From assembly GCA_014534415.1 (NCBI GenBank), contig JACVRM010000015.1, forward strand, positions 1-22,920: a stretch of 22,920 bases of DNA. The letters are read 5' to 3'. The DNA comes from Thermoleophilia bacterium. GTDB taxonomy: Bacteria > Actinomycetota > Thermoleophilia > Gaiellales > Gaiellaceae. A model generated the notes under the pieces. It was not told the origin of the DNA, ran no database searches, and saw only the letters and a program-made list of their open reading frames with translations. Positions 1 to 7,116 of this stretch are shown here, piece by piece. The first letter of the stretch is position 1; each line of letters begins with the position of its first letter. The translations under genes were made by a program, and so were the position numbers.

Positions 1-495
1 CAGCGCAACGGCATTCGCGTTTCCCTCGGTGCGCGGCCCGAAGCCGGTACGGACGATGCCATGCTCGCCGAAGGCCGGATCAAGCGAGCCGTCGGGCTGG
101 TAGCGGGCGAGTGCGAGATCGCCGCCGCAGTCGTGCGTCTGCGCGCCGGCGCAGCCCACGACGATCATGCGGCCGTCACGCTGTACCACCGCATCGTTGG
201 CCACCGAGGAGCCGCCGATCGAGGTCCTCACGATGCCGCCCGTGCCGAACGTGCGGTCGAGCCCGCCGTCGCCCCGGTAGCGAACGAGCGCGAAATGCTC
301 GCCGGCTCGCTCCTCGGTGGCCCCGACGGCGACGATCGTGCGGCGGGCTCCGCGGACGAACGTCGCAGGCACGGTGCCGAGCGCCGACGAGACGACCGGG
401 CGCGGGCCGCTCTCGCCATACCGTGCTGGGGTTCCAGCCGCCGAGGGAACGGCGCACGCGACGGCACCGACGGCCGCCAGCCCCACTCGAATCAC
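1..495 (-). CDS. Secreted delta-60 repeat (beta-propeller-like) protein, 3' part missing
   Basis: The reading frame is open from a GTG at 495 to the window edge, giving 165 residues of a longer protein. It begins with a short basic start, a hydrophobic Ala/Val-rich stretch (residues about 4-20) that looks like a signal peptide, and then repeated units. Two copies of the unit are visible: ALVRYRGDGGLDRTFGTGGI and ALARYQPDGSLDPAFGEHGI. This R-Y-x-x-D-G-x-L-D-x-x-F-G-x-x-G-I pattern is that of the uncharacterised delta-60 repeat family, thought to form propeller-like secreted domains. The GTG overlaps the TGA of the upstream alcohol dehydrogenase gene by four bases (GTGA), which suggests translational coupling. 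No enzymatic function can be inferred. A shift of the start by a few codons is possible. Confidence 0.75.
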   Translation of the reverse strand, partial: MIRVGLAAVGAVACAVPSAAGTPARYGESGPRPVVSSALGTVPATFVRGARRTIVAVGATEERAGEHFALVRYRGDGGLDRTFGTGGIVRTSIGGSSVANDAVVQRDGRMIVVGCAGAQTHDCGGDLALARYQPDGSLDPAFGEHGIVRTGFGPRTEGNANAVAL

Positions 496-1472
496 AGCTT
501 TGATGTTTCCACTTCGTCGCTGACGACGCGCAGCACCGCCGCCCCGCGCACATCGCCGGAGCGGAGCCGCGCGAGCGTCTCGTTCGCCTCGCCGAGCTCG
601 TAGACCTCCACCTGCGTGCGGACAGGCACCTGCGGCGCCAGCGCGAGGAACTCCTCGCCGTCGCGGCGCGTCAGATTCGCGACCGACCGCAGCACACGCT
701 CTCCCCAGAGCAGCTCGTACGGGAGCGCCGGAATGTCGGACATGTGGATGCCCGCGCACACGACCGTCCCGCCCTTCGCGAGCGCACGCAACGCGGCCGG
801 TACGAGTGCGCCGACGGGCGCGAAGACGATCGCCGCGTCGAGCTCCTCGGGCGGGCGGGCCAGCGCGTCACCGGCCCACTCGGCGCCGACCTGGAGCGCG
901 AGCCGCTGCGCCGCCGGGGCGCGCGAGAAGGCGAAGACGCGCCGCCCCTGCCAGCGCGCCACCTGCGCGACGATGTGTGCCGAGGCGCCGAAGCCGTAGA
1001 GGCCGAGCCGCTCGCCGTCGCCCGCCATGCGCAACGCGCGATAGCCGATCAGCCCCGCGCAGAGCAGCGGCGCCGCCTGGAGATCCGCGTATCCGTCCGG
1101 TATCGGTAGACAGAAGCGCTCGTCGGCGACCAGCCACTCCGCGTACCCGCCGTCGAGCGTGTAGCCGGTGAACGCCGCCCGGTCGCAGAGGTTCTCGCGC
1201 TCCGTCCGGCAGTAGCGGCAGGCGCCGCACGTCCAGCCGAGCCACGGCACGCCGACCCGCGCCCCGCTGCCTGCCACCTCTCCGACCACCTGGTGGCCGG
1301 GCACGAGGGGGAGCTTCGTGTGCGGGAGTTCGCCGTCGACGACGTGGAGATCGGTGCGGCAGACGGCGCACGCCGCGACGCGCACGAGCAGCTGCCCGGG
1401 CGCGGGAACCGGCACGGGAAGGTCCCGTTCGCGGAGCGGCTCGCCCGGCGCCTCGAGCACCATCGCGCGCAC
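492..1472 (-). CDS. Zinc-dependent alcohol dehydrogenase (MDR superfamily)
   Basis: This 326-residue protein has the layout of medium-chain zinc dehydrogenases, which oxidise alcohols or reduce aldehydes with NAD(P). An N-terminal GroES-like domain carries the likely catalytic zinc ligands Cys38, His60 and Cys138 (in LLCAG). A structural zinc loop has four Cys at 82, 85, 88 and 96. The nucleotide-binding fold follows with LYGFGASA near residues 158-165. The usual GHE around the zinc His is GHQ here, as in a subgroup of bacterial class-III-like ADHs. The start is the GTG at 1472: a CAGACT box lies six bases upstream with no ribosome binding site, matching the leaderless pattern seen elsewhere in the window. 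An ATG at 1463 is the alternative. The substrate is not predictable. Confidence 0.88.
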   Translation of the reverse strand: MRAMVLEAPGEPLRERDLPVPVPAPGQLLVRVAACAVCRTDLHVVDGELPHTKLPLVPGHQVVGEVAGSGARVGVPWLGWTCGACRYCRTERENLCDRAAFTGYTLDGGYAEWLVADERFCLPIPDGYADLQAAPLLCAGLIGYRALRMAGDGERLGLYGFGASAHIVAQVARWQGRRVFAFSRAPAAQRLALQVGAEWAGDALARPPEELDAAIVFAPVGALVPAALRALAKGGTVVCAGIHMSDIPALPYELLWGERVLRSVANLTRRDGEEFLALAPQVPVRTQVEVYELGEANETLARLRSGDVRGAAVLRVVSDEVETSKL

Positions 1473-1478
1473 ACGTCC

Positions 1479-1484
1479 AGTCTG
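1479..1484 (-). promoter_or_regulatory. Possible -10 box (CAGACT), leaderless ADH gene
   Basis: CAGACT sits six bases before the GTG at 1472. It departs from TANNNT only at the first base. No Shine-Dalgarno and no recognisable -35 are seen. Confidence 0.35.
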
Positions 1485-1665
1485 CCGACCCGCTGCCTCC
1501 GTCGGCGCCTATCGGGAGCGGCCGACGATCGGCTGCTCAGCCAGCGCCGCCGGCGTCCGGCGAGCTCGCAACCCACGCTCGGCGCCGCGCGGTCATGCCG
1601 CGTCTGGGCATGGTCGAACCGACGCGGCGGCCCGTGGATAGATCGTCACGCCATCGTCACTCTTT

Positions 1666-1682
1666 GGGGACAGTCCCCGGAG
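1666..1682. repeat. GGGGACAGTCCCCGGAG palindromic repeat, copy 1
   Basis: This 17-base sequence occurs again, identical, at 19065-19081. The core is the palindrome GGGGAC-A-GTCCCC. Both copies lie in intergenic DNA. It resembles short dispersed REP-like palindromes found in many bacteria. No transposase lies nearby. Confidence 0.6.
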
Positions 1683-1801
1683 GTTCGGCTCTTCGCGCCG
1701 TGCAGCTGTGCCGCATCGGTGACGAGTTGTCCACCGGTGACCCGATCGGCGCCGCGGGCGCGGCCACCGGGCTCGGTGGGCGAGGGGTCAGACCAGCGCC
1801 G

Positions 1802-1807
1802 TACACT
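1802..1807 (+). promoter_or_regulatory. -10 box TACACT, leaderless aspartokinase promoter
   Basis: TACACT is followed by six bases and then the GTG at 1814, so transcription would begin at or next to the start codon. No Shine-Dalgarno precedes the GTG. No clear -35 is visible. The same hexamer with the same spacing occurs before the gene at 4937. Confidence 0.6.
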
Positions 1808-1813
1808 GGCTCG

Positions 1814-3070
1814 GTGGCAACGACCGAGTACGAGGCCGTCCCGGCCGTCGCGGGCGAGGACGCGCAAGAGCACCTCGGCACCGTCGTGATGAAGTTCGGC
1901 GGCACGTCGGTCGCGGACCCGGAGAAGCTTCGGGGCGTGGCTGAGAGGCTCGTGGCGGCGCGCGAGGCTGGCAACCGCGTGGTCGGCGTCGTCTCGGCGA
2001 TGGGTCAGACGACCGACGAGCTGCACGCGCTCGCGCGCCAGATGTCGCGCGAGCCGGATCGCCGGGAGCTCGACATGCTGGTCTCGGTCGGGGAGCGCAT
2101 CTCCTGCGCGCTCGTCGCCATGGCGATCATCGACCGCGGGCACCGCGCCGAGTCGCTGACGGGCTCACAGGCCGGCATCGTGACCGACACGACCCACGGC
2201 AAGGCGAAGATCGTCGATGTGAAAGGTCGCCGTATCCACGCGGCTCTCGACAACGACAAGATCGTCCTCGTGGCGGGGTTCCAGGGCGTGTCGACCGAGT
2301 ACGAGGTGACGACGCTCGGGCGCGGCGGCTCCGATCTGACCGCAGTGGCGCTGGCCGCGGCGCTCGGCGCCGACCGCTGCGAGATCTACACGGACGTCGA
2401 GGGTGTGTTCACGGCCGACCCGCGCATCGTCCCGGAGGCGCGCAAGCTGCACGCGGTCTCGTACGACGAGATGCTCGAGATGGCGGCCTCCGGTGCCAAG
2501 GTCTTGCAGCTACGCTCCGTCGAGTTCGCGCGGAACCACCGCGTCAAGCTGCACGTCCGCTCGTCGTTCGGCGACACCGACGGGACGTGGGTGACCGAGG
2601 AGGACGACCGCATGCTGGAGAAGGCGATGATCTCGGGCGTCACGCATGCGCTCGACGAGACGCTGTACCGCGTGGACGGCGTGGGCGCTGCGCGGCTCTT
2701 CGCCGAGCTGGCGGCCGCGAGCGTCAACGTCGACACGATCGTGCAGACCGGCTCCGAGGTTGTGTTCTCGGCACCCGATTCAGACCACGCCGACGTGACG
2801 GCGGTGCTCGAGCGGCTGGGCTGCTCGTGGTCGTCGCGCGACGATCTCGGCAAGGTGAGCGTTGTCGGCGCGGGAATGAAGAGCCACCCCGGCGTCGCCG
2901 CCAAGGCGTTCGCCACGCTCGACGAGCTGGGCATCGAGCCGGAGATCGTGACGACATCGCCGATCAAGATCGCGTGCCACATCGCCGCGGGCGACGTCGA
3001 GCGCGCGGTGCGGGGGCTGCACGGCGCGTTCGAACTCGACCAACGCGCGGCGGAGCGGGCCCATGCGTGA
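1814..3070 (+). CDS. lysC: Aspartate kinase
   Basis: Aspartokinase phosphorylates aspartate to aspartyl-4-phosphate, the first step to lysine, threonine, methionine and diaminopimelate. The 418-residue product has the N-terminal kinase signature KFGGTSV (residues 27-33), the LGRGGSDLTAVALA nucleotide-binding segment and GAKVLQLRSVE. A C-terminal regulatory part looks like tandem ACT domains (about residues 275-410), where end-product feedback is expected. The length matches the monofunctional class. The GTG at 1814 is chosen because a TACACT box lies six bases upstream; GTG at 1886 or ATG at 1889, nearer the conserved core, are alternatives that would remove a poorly conserved leader of about 24 residues. 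In actinobacteria an internal start for a separate beta subunit is known; I did not see a clear one. The gene overlaps asd by eight bases. Confidence 0.95.
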   Translation: MATTEYEAVPAVAGEDAQEHLGTVVMKFGGTSVADPEKLRGVAERLVAAREAGNRVVGVVSAMGQTTDELHALARQMSREPDRRELDMLVSVGERISCALVAMAIIDRGHRAESLTGSQAGIVTDTTHGKAKIVDVKGRRIHAALDNDKIVLVAGFQGVSTEYEVTTLGRGGSDLTAVALAAALGADRCEIYTDVEGVFTADPRIVPEARKLHAVSYDEMLEMAASGAKVLQLRSVEFARNHRVKLHVRSSFGDTDGTWVTEEDDRMLEKAMISGVTHALDETLYRVDGVGAARLFAELAAASVNVDTIVQTGSEVVFSAPDSDHADVTAVLERLGCSWSSRDDLGKVSVVGAGMKSHPGVAAKAFATLDELGIEPEIVTTSPIKIACHIAAGDVERAVRGLHGAFELDQRAAERAHA

Positions 3071-4004
3071 CCCGCGCGTTGCGGTCGTCGGGGCGACCGG
3101 GGCGGTCGGCACGGTCACGCTGGAGCTACTCGCCGAGCGCGGCTTTCGGCAGGTTCGCGCCCTCGCATCCGCAAGGTCGGCGGGCCGCACCGTCTGGTTC
3201 GGGGCAGGCACGCTGACCGTCGAGGAGGCCACCCCCGAGGCGCTCGCGTCAGGTGACTTCGACCTCGTCTTCTTCTCGGTCGGGACCGCGACCAGCGAGC
3301 AGCTCGTGCCGCACGCGGTGCGCGGCGGCGCGAGGGCGATCGACAAGTCGGACGCCTACCGCCTCGCCGAGGGCATCCCGCTCGTCGTGGCGGGCGTCAA
3401 CGACGCGGCCCTCGACGGCGGAGCGATCGTCGCAAATCCGAACTGCTCTGCGATCCAGCTCGCATGCGTCCTCAAGCCGCTGCACGATGCCGCCCGCCTA
3501 ACGGCCGTGCGGCTCGCCACGTACCAGTCGGCGTCGGGTGCAGGCGACGCCGGCATCGAGCGGCTGCGCGCGCTCCAGCCGGCCGACGGTGACCTCGGTA
3601 TGGATTGGGACCTGCACGGCGACGAGTTCAGCGAGGAATACAAGCTGCGCGAGGAGACGCGGAAGATCCTTGGCTTCCCCGAGCTGCCGCTCCACGCGAC
3701 GTGCGTCCGGGTGCCCGTGCTCGTTGGTCACGCGCAAGCGATCTGGCTCGACACGGAGCGGCCGCTGTCGCCTGACGAGGCGCGCGAGGCGCTCGCCGCC
3801 GCACCCCACGTCGCGCTGGAGGAGCTGCCGACGCCCGGGCAGGCCGCAGGTCGCGACGAGGTGCTGGTGGGCCGTGTGCGCCGCGACCGGGCGGCGAACG
3901 GCCTGGCGCTCTGGGCGGTCTGCGACAACCTGCGCAAGGGCGCTGCCCTCAACGCCGTGCAGATCGCGGAGCAGCTGCTGGCCCGGGAGGCGCTCGCCGC
4001 CTGA
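3063..4004 (+). CDS. asd: Aspartate-semialdehyde dehydrogenase
   Basis: The enzyme reduces aspartyl-phosphate made by the preceding kinase to aspartate semialdehyde using NADPH. The 313-residue protein begins with the nucleotide-binding motif GATGAVG (residues 10-16). It has the catalytic Cys128 in NPNCSAIQ and a likely catalytic His223 in RVPVLVGHAQ. SASGAGDAGIERL corresponds to the SGAG region of the family. It is somewhat shorter than the usual 330-350 residues, mainly through short loops, and no key residue is missing. The ATG lies inside the end of the kinase gene (eight-base overlap), so the two consecutive pathway enzymes are probably translationally coupled. This gene order is common in bacteria. 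Confidence 0.95.
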   Translation: MRDPRVAVVGATGAVGTVTLELLAERGFRQVRALASARSAGRTVWFGAGTLTVEEATPEALASGDFDLVFFSVGTATSEQLVPHAVRGGARAIDKSDAYRLAEGIPLVVAGVNDAALDGGAIVANPNCSAIQLACVLKPLHDAARLTAVRLATYQSASGAGDAGIERLRALQPADGDLGMDWDLHGDEFSEEYKLREETRKILGFPELPLHATCVRVPVLVGHAQAIWLDTERPLSPDEAREALAAAPHVALEELPTPGQAAGRDEVLVGRVRRDRAANGLALWAVCDNLRKGAALNAVQIAEQLLAREALAA

Positions 4005-4072
4005 GCAGCCGCCGGGAACGCGCCCGCGCCGTCGCAGCGTTCATCCCGGACTGCACCGTCCTCTGCAAGCGG

Positions 4073-4315
4073 TTGCTGGGGGACGCGCGAGTACCGAGGC
4101 GCGCGAAGCTCGCTCTCGGGGCGCTCGTGCCGTACCTCGCGCTGCCGTTCGACCTCGTGCCTGACTTCATCCCCGTCATCGGGCAGCTCGATGACGCACT
4201 GCTCGTCGCGGGCGCACTCGCCTACGTCGTGCGGGTCGCCGGCCGCGATGTCGTGCGACAGCTGTGGCCGGGCGACGAGCGCGGCCTCCGAATCGTGCTG
4301 GCGCTCGCCCGCTGA
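4073..4315 (+). CDS. Small DUF1232 (YkvA-like) membrane protein
   Basis: The 80 residues contain the DUF1232 core: VPRRAKLALGALVPYLALPFDLVPD, then FIPVIGQLDDALLVAGAL. This hydrophobic hairpin with the P-x-D-L-x-P-D signature defines the family, whose biochemical role is unknown. The listed start is a TTG at 4073. The same frame is open without interruption back to a CTG at 4001 that overlaps the asd stop codon (CTGA). The extra 24 residues (ending FIPDCTVLCKRL) resemble the usual N-terminus of the family, so the true start may be the non-standard CTG at 4001. The gene probably shares the aspartokinase-asd transcript, though a functional link is not evident. It ends four bases from the convergent GNAT-like gene. 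Confidence 0.75.
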   Translation: MLGDARVPRRAKLALGALVPYLALPFDLVPDFIPVIGQLDDALLVAGALAYVVRVAGRDVVRQLWPGDERGLRIVLALAR

Positions 4316-4323
4316 GGACTCAG
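4312..4323. repeat. Palindrome spanning two convergent stop codons
   Basis: CTGAG-GA-CTCAG contains the TGA stop of the plus-strand DUF1232 gene and the TGA stop of the minus-strand GNAT-like gene. The arms are too short and lack a T-tract, so a terminator role is not supported. Confidence 0.4.
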
Positions 4324-4937
4324 GGCCGCTGCGGCACAGGAGCCGGCTGGAATGCCTCCTTCACGAGCTGCAAGACGCGCTCCCGGCGCCCCTCGGCGAC
4401 GGGTTGGAGACCGCCGAGCTCGAGCCGCGCGAGCTCGACGCGCCCTGCGTGGCGGACCGTTTGGAACCCGAAGTCCGAGAGGAAGTCGCGCGGGAAGACC
4501 GTCTTGTGGACGTGGAAGCGTTCGTACGCCGATTCCCCCTCGGGGTAGCGGTAGGCGAAGGTTTCCAACGCCGTCGCACCGCGATCCTTCGCCTCGCCGA
4601 TCGCCGTGAGGAACAGCGACTGCATCACCCACGGACTGCCGCGGTCGACGAGGTAGGCGCATGTGACGAGTACGGCATCGTCGGACGGCGGCCCAGCCGG
4701 AAGATCGGCCGCGCGCGGGAACAGCGCCGCGGGCCCGAACTGCATGGAGCCGAGCACGCGGCCGTCGTCGTCGCGGTAGATCGCTCCCCAGGCGCCCCAG
4801 GAGTCCTCGGCCTTCTCGATCCAGCGGCGCTTGTCAGCCTCGCGACCGGGTCGCGACTGCCACCAGACGCAGCTGTGGCAAACCGAGGGTGCCCGCTCGA
4901 GCGTGGCGCCGGTCAGTCCCTGTAGCCGCGTTGCCAT
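4320..4937 (-). CDS. GNAT-like acetyltransferase family protein
   Basis: The 205-residue product starts MATRLQGLTG and has a short Cys motif CHSCVWWQ near residues 20-27. A central segment of alternating strands and helices follows, with SLFLTAIGEAKDRGATALETFAY and, near the end, DFLSDFGFQTVRHAGRVELARLEL. The last part resembles the closing strands of a GNAT fold (F-x-x-x-G-F-x-x-V-R). I could not see a clean acetyl-CoA pyrophosphate loop (Q/RxxGxG/A), so catalytic activity is uncertain. The start at 4937 is chosen over an in-frame start at 4973. A TACACT box lies six bases before it, the same arrangement as at the aspartokinase gene. It is a single-gene unit downstream of the sdh terminator. 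Confidence 0.65.
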   Translation of the reverse strand: MATRLQGLTGATLERAPSVCHSCVWWQSRPGREADKRRWIEKAEDSWGAWGAIYRDDDGRVLGSMQFGPAALFPRAADLPAGPPSDDAVLVTCAYLVDRGSPWVMQSLFLTAIGEAKDRGATALETFAYRYPEGESAYERFHVHKTVFPRDFLSDFGFQTVRHAGRVELARLELGGLQPVAEGRRERVLQLVKEAFQPAPVPQRP

Positions 4938-4943
4938 CTGGTC

Positions 4944-4949
4944 AGTGTA
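4944..4949 (-). promoter_or_regulatory. -10 box TACACT, leaderless GNAT-like gene
   Basis: On the minus strand TACACT is followed by GACCAG and the ATG at 4937. Box and spacing match those of the aspartokinase promoter. There is no Shine-Dalgarno. The box would fall inside the coding region if the longer start at 4973 were used. Confidence 0.6.
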
Positions 4950-4978
4950 CGGCGCAATCGCGGGCGCACCCACTGTCC

Positions 4979-5016
4979 AGAAAAGGGCCGGCGCGACAGC
5001 TGAGCCGCCGCGCCGG
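4979..5016 (-). terminator. Intrinsic terminator of the sdhABE operon
   Basis: Read on the minus strand, a perfect 8-bp stem CCGGCGCG/CGCGCCGG encloses a 13-base loop. It is followed by CCCTTTTCT. It lies about 50 bases after the sdhE stop codon and before the GNAT-like promoter. The four-T run is short but rare in this GC-rich DNA. Confidence 0.75.
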
Positions 5017-5067
5017 TTGCGCCCCTCCAGGCCGTAGACGCCGGCCGGGCACGAACCTTGCGTTGCG

Positions 5068-5952
5068 CTAGACGGACAGCTTCTCGACGACCGGCTTGAC
5101 CGAGACGACGTGCCGCTTGAACTTCAGCTCCGACTCCTCGATCCCCGCTGCCACCCCGATCAGCTGCGAGAGGTGCAGGATCGGCAGGGCGAAGTGCCGG
5201 CCCGTCGAGGCCTCGAGCTTCGACTGCCACGCGTCGAGCGAGAGGTGGCAGAGCGGGCACGGCGTGACCATCGCATCCGCTCCACGCTCGATCGCCTGCT
5301 CGATCGGCTGGATCAGCTCGCCGAGTGCGGTCTCCTCGCGCGCCTGGATGATCGGGAAGCCGCAGCACTTGATCTTGGCCGGGTAGTCGACCGGCTCGCC
5401 CCCGCACGCCTCGATGATCGCCTCGAGCGACCACGGCCGGTCGGGATCCTCGAAACCGAGAAGCCGCGACGGCCGCAGGATTTGGCAGCCGTAGAACGGG
5501 GCGACGCGGAGGCCTTTGAGCCCCTTGTGCGCAGCCTGCTTCAGCAGCTCGTAGCCGTCGCCTTCCGCGATCAGCCACAGGAGATGGCGGACGTCCACGC
5601 CGCCCGAGTACGGCGGCGCGCCGACCGACTCGAGGTTCGCGTTGACCCGCTCGCGCAGCACGTCGTCGTTGGAGAGCATGAAATTCGCCTGCCGCAGGTT
5701 GAGCGTGCAGACGTTGCAGACCGTCATCAGCGTGTCGGAGCCCGTCGCCTCGGCGTACGCGAGGATGCGCGCGTTGAGATGCAGGTAGTAGTCGGGCTCG
5801 GCTTCGTGGATGTCGCCGGCGCCGCAGCAGGTGACCGTCTCCAGGTCGACGAGCTCCAGACCGACCTTCGGCGCCAGTGCGCGCGTGGACGTGTCGAGCT
5901 CCTTCGCCGAGAGCGACGCGAGGCAGCCGCGGTAGTACGCGACCGTTTTCAT
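5068..5952 (-). CDS. sdhE: Succinate dehydrogenase SdhE-type subunit (heterodisulfide reductase B-like, CCG domains)
   Basis: The 294-residue protein has two cysteine-rich CCG domains. The first has Cys10, Cys42-Cys43-Gly and Cys79-x2-Cys82. The second has Cys156, Cys196-Cys197-Gly and Cys232-x2-Cys235. This duplicated pattern is that of HdrB-like proteins, which bind non-cubane Fe-S clusters. The same module serves as the anchor/quinone-reacting subunit in type E succinate:quinone reductases (as in Sulfolobus) and in Campylobacter-type methylmenaquinol:fumarate reductase. There are no transmembrane helices, so membrane contact would be peripheral. The ATG overlaps the sdhB stop codon (ATGA), tying the subunits together. 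Annotation pipelines may label it CoB-CoM heterodisulfide reductase subunit B; the operon argues for the SDH role. (The name SdhE is also used for an unrelated flavinylation factor.). Confidence 0.85.
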   Translation of the reverse strand: MKTVAYYRGCLASLSAKELDTSTRALAPKVGLELVDLETVTCCGAGDIHEAEPDYYLHLNARILAYAEATGSDTLMTVCNVCTLNLRQANFMLSNDDVLRERVNANLESVGAPPYSGGVDVRHLLWLIAEGDGYELLKQAAHKGLKGLRVAPFYGCQILRPSRLLGFEDPDRPWSLEAIIEACGGEPVDYPAKIKCCGFPIIQAREETALGELIQPIEQAIERGADAMVTPCPLCHLSLDAWQSKLEASTGRHFALPILHLSQLIGVAAGIEESELKFKRHVVSVKPVVEKLSV

Positions 5953-7103
5953 CGCGTCTGCTGCCCGTGCGGATCTTCGCCGATGTCACGCTGCACGGGC
6001 GGCTCGCCGGGCGTGATGTCCGGCGAATCGCGGTAGCCCTGACCGCCGTGCGCGCCGGCATCATCGGGGTGGTCGATGCGCGCCAGCGCGCGCTCACCCT
6101 GGACGTGCCCGAGCGCGCCGTCGCGTCCCTGCTGCTTGACGACGTTGTAGAGCGCACGCGCCTCGTCGACCTCCTCCGCGACGTGAGGCGGAAACGGCAG
6201 CGGCACCTTGCCGTGCCGCAGAAGCCCCATGGCGAACTTCGTCTGCTTGATCGCGGACACGACCCCCTGCGTCTTCGGCACGAGCTCCGTCTCGCGTAGC
6301 CAGCCGGTCGTCTTTGCGGAGGTAACGAACCACTTCGCGTGCTTGGCGCCCATGTCGTGGTCGATCCCGTGCTTTATCGACTCGGCGCCGAGCTTCGCGA
6401 TCGCATCGCGCGGATCGACGCCCTTCGGACAGCGCTCGTTGCAGAAGTAGCAGCGCGTGCAGTCCCAGATGCCGTGCTCCTCGTTGTAGGCGTTGAGCCG
6501 CTCGACCTGATTGCGCTCGCGCGGGTCGCCCACGAAGCGCATGCCCTTGGCGAGCGCGGCAGGCCCGAGGAACTCGGGATCGGATTCCATCGAGTTGCAC
6601 TCGGAGACGCAGCAGCCGCACATGATGCAGAGCGCCTCTTTGTGGATGACGTTCATCTGCTCCTGCGAGGCGCGCCACTCGTGCTCCGGCGGCTCCTCGT
6701 AGCCGGACTGGAGCCACGGCTTCATCGCGCGGACCTTCGACCAGAAAGGTTCCATGTCGACGACAAGGTCCTTGACGATCGGGAGGTTCCCCATGGCCGA
6801 GATGACGGGCACGTGGCCGGCCTCGACGATCTCCTTCATGCGCGTCCGGCAGGCGAGCACCGCCGCGCCGTCCATGCGCATCCCGCAGGAGCCGCAGATC
6901 ATCATGCGGCAGCTCTTGCGGTAGGCGAGCGTGCCGTCGACGCGGTCCTTGATGATGTCGAGCACGTCGAGCAGCGTCACCCAATCGGGCGCCTCGACCT
7001 CGTAGCGGACGAGCTCGCGCTCGCCCGTGCGCGAGTCGTAGCGCCAGACCTTCAGCGCGACCTCCAGCGTCTGCGGCTCGGTGTGGACTGCGGCTTCGGT
7101 CAC
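5949..7103 (-). CDS. sdhB: Succinate dehydrogenase / fumarate reductase iron-sulfur subunit
   Basis: SdhB carries electrons from the flavoprotein to the quinone-side subunit. The 384-residue protein has an N-terminal ferredoxin domain with [2Fe-2S] ligands Cys65, 70, 73 and 85. A [4Fe-4S] site follows at CIMCGCCVSEC (159-169). A third site at 215-225 reads Cys-x2-Cys-x2-Cys-x3-Cys-Pro, with four cysteines where classical SdhB has three for a [3Fe-4S] cluster. The protein is well over 100 residues longer than classical SdhB. The extra part is a C-terminal tail after about residue 250, ending in a Gly/Pro/charged low-complexity segment. The start is the GTG at 7103, seven bases after a perfect AGGAGG that begins within the sdhA stop codon. 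An in-frame start at 7142 would lie inside sdhA and is less likely. Confidence 0.93.
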   Translation of the reverse strand: MTEAAVHTEPQTLEVALKVWRYDSRTGERELVRYEVEAPDWVTLLDVLDIIKDRVDGTLAYRKSCRMMICGSCGMRMDGAAVLACRTRMKEIVEAGHVPVISAMGNLPIVKDLVVDMEPFWSKVRAMKPWLQSGYEEPPEHEWRASQEQMNVIHKEALCIMCGCCVSECNSMESDPEFLGPAALAKGMRFVGDPRERNQVERLNAYNEEHGIWDCTRCYFCNERCPKGVDPRDAIAKLGAESIKHGIDHDMGAKHAKWFVTSAKTTGWLRETELVPKTQGVVSAIKQTKFAMGLLRHGKVPLPFPPHVAEEVDEARALYNVVKQQGRDGALGHVQGERALARIDHPDDAGAHGGQGYRDSPDITPGEPPVQRDIGEDPHGQQTR

Positions 7104-7110
7104 GCGTGCG

Positions 7111-7116
7111 CCTCCT
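7111..7116 (-). promoter_or_regulatory. Shine-Dalgarno AGGAGG of sdhB overlapping the sdhA stop
   Basis: A perfect AGGAGG lies seven bases before the GTG at 7103 and includes the last two bases of the sdhA TAG. It decides the sdhB start and implies reinitiation after sdhA. It also shows that the organism uses canonical Shine-Dalgarno signals inside operons. Confidence 0.8.

Larger units (their letters stand above)
1473..1813. other. Divergent intergenic region without a gene
   Basis: These 341 bases separate the divergent ADH and aspartokinase genes. I see no convincing coding frame. It holds an 8-base perfect inverted repeat (GCCGCGTC at 1597-1604, GACGCGGC at 1621-1628, 16-base loop). It also holds a direct repeat ATCGTCAC at 1642-1649 and 1653-1660, spaced by one helical turn, and the GGGGACAGTCCCC palindrome. 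The inverted and direct repeats could be operator sites, but nothing identifies a regulator. Confidence 0.5.

Noticed and set aside
1666..1682. GGGGACAGTCCCC as an intrinsic terminator
   Set aside because: The loop is only one to five bases and no T-run follows, and at copy 1 both flanking genes point away from it.
4913..6157. 414-codon minus-strand frame overlapping sdhE and the end of sdhB
   Set aside because: It is a frame-shifted shadow of sdhE; the CCG-domain protein is in the other frame. It would also read through the terminator hairpin.
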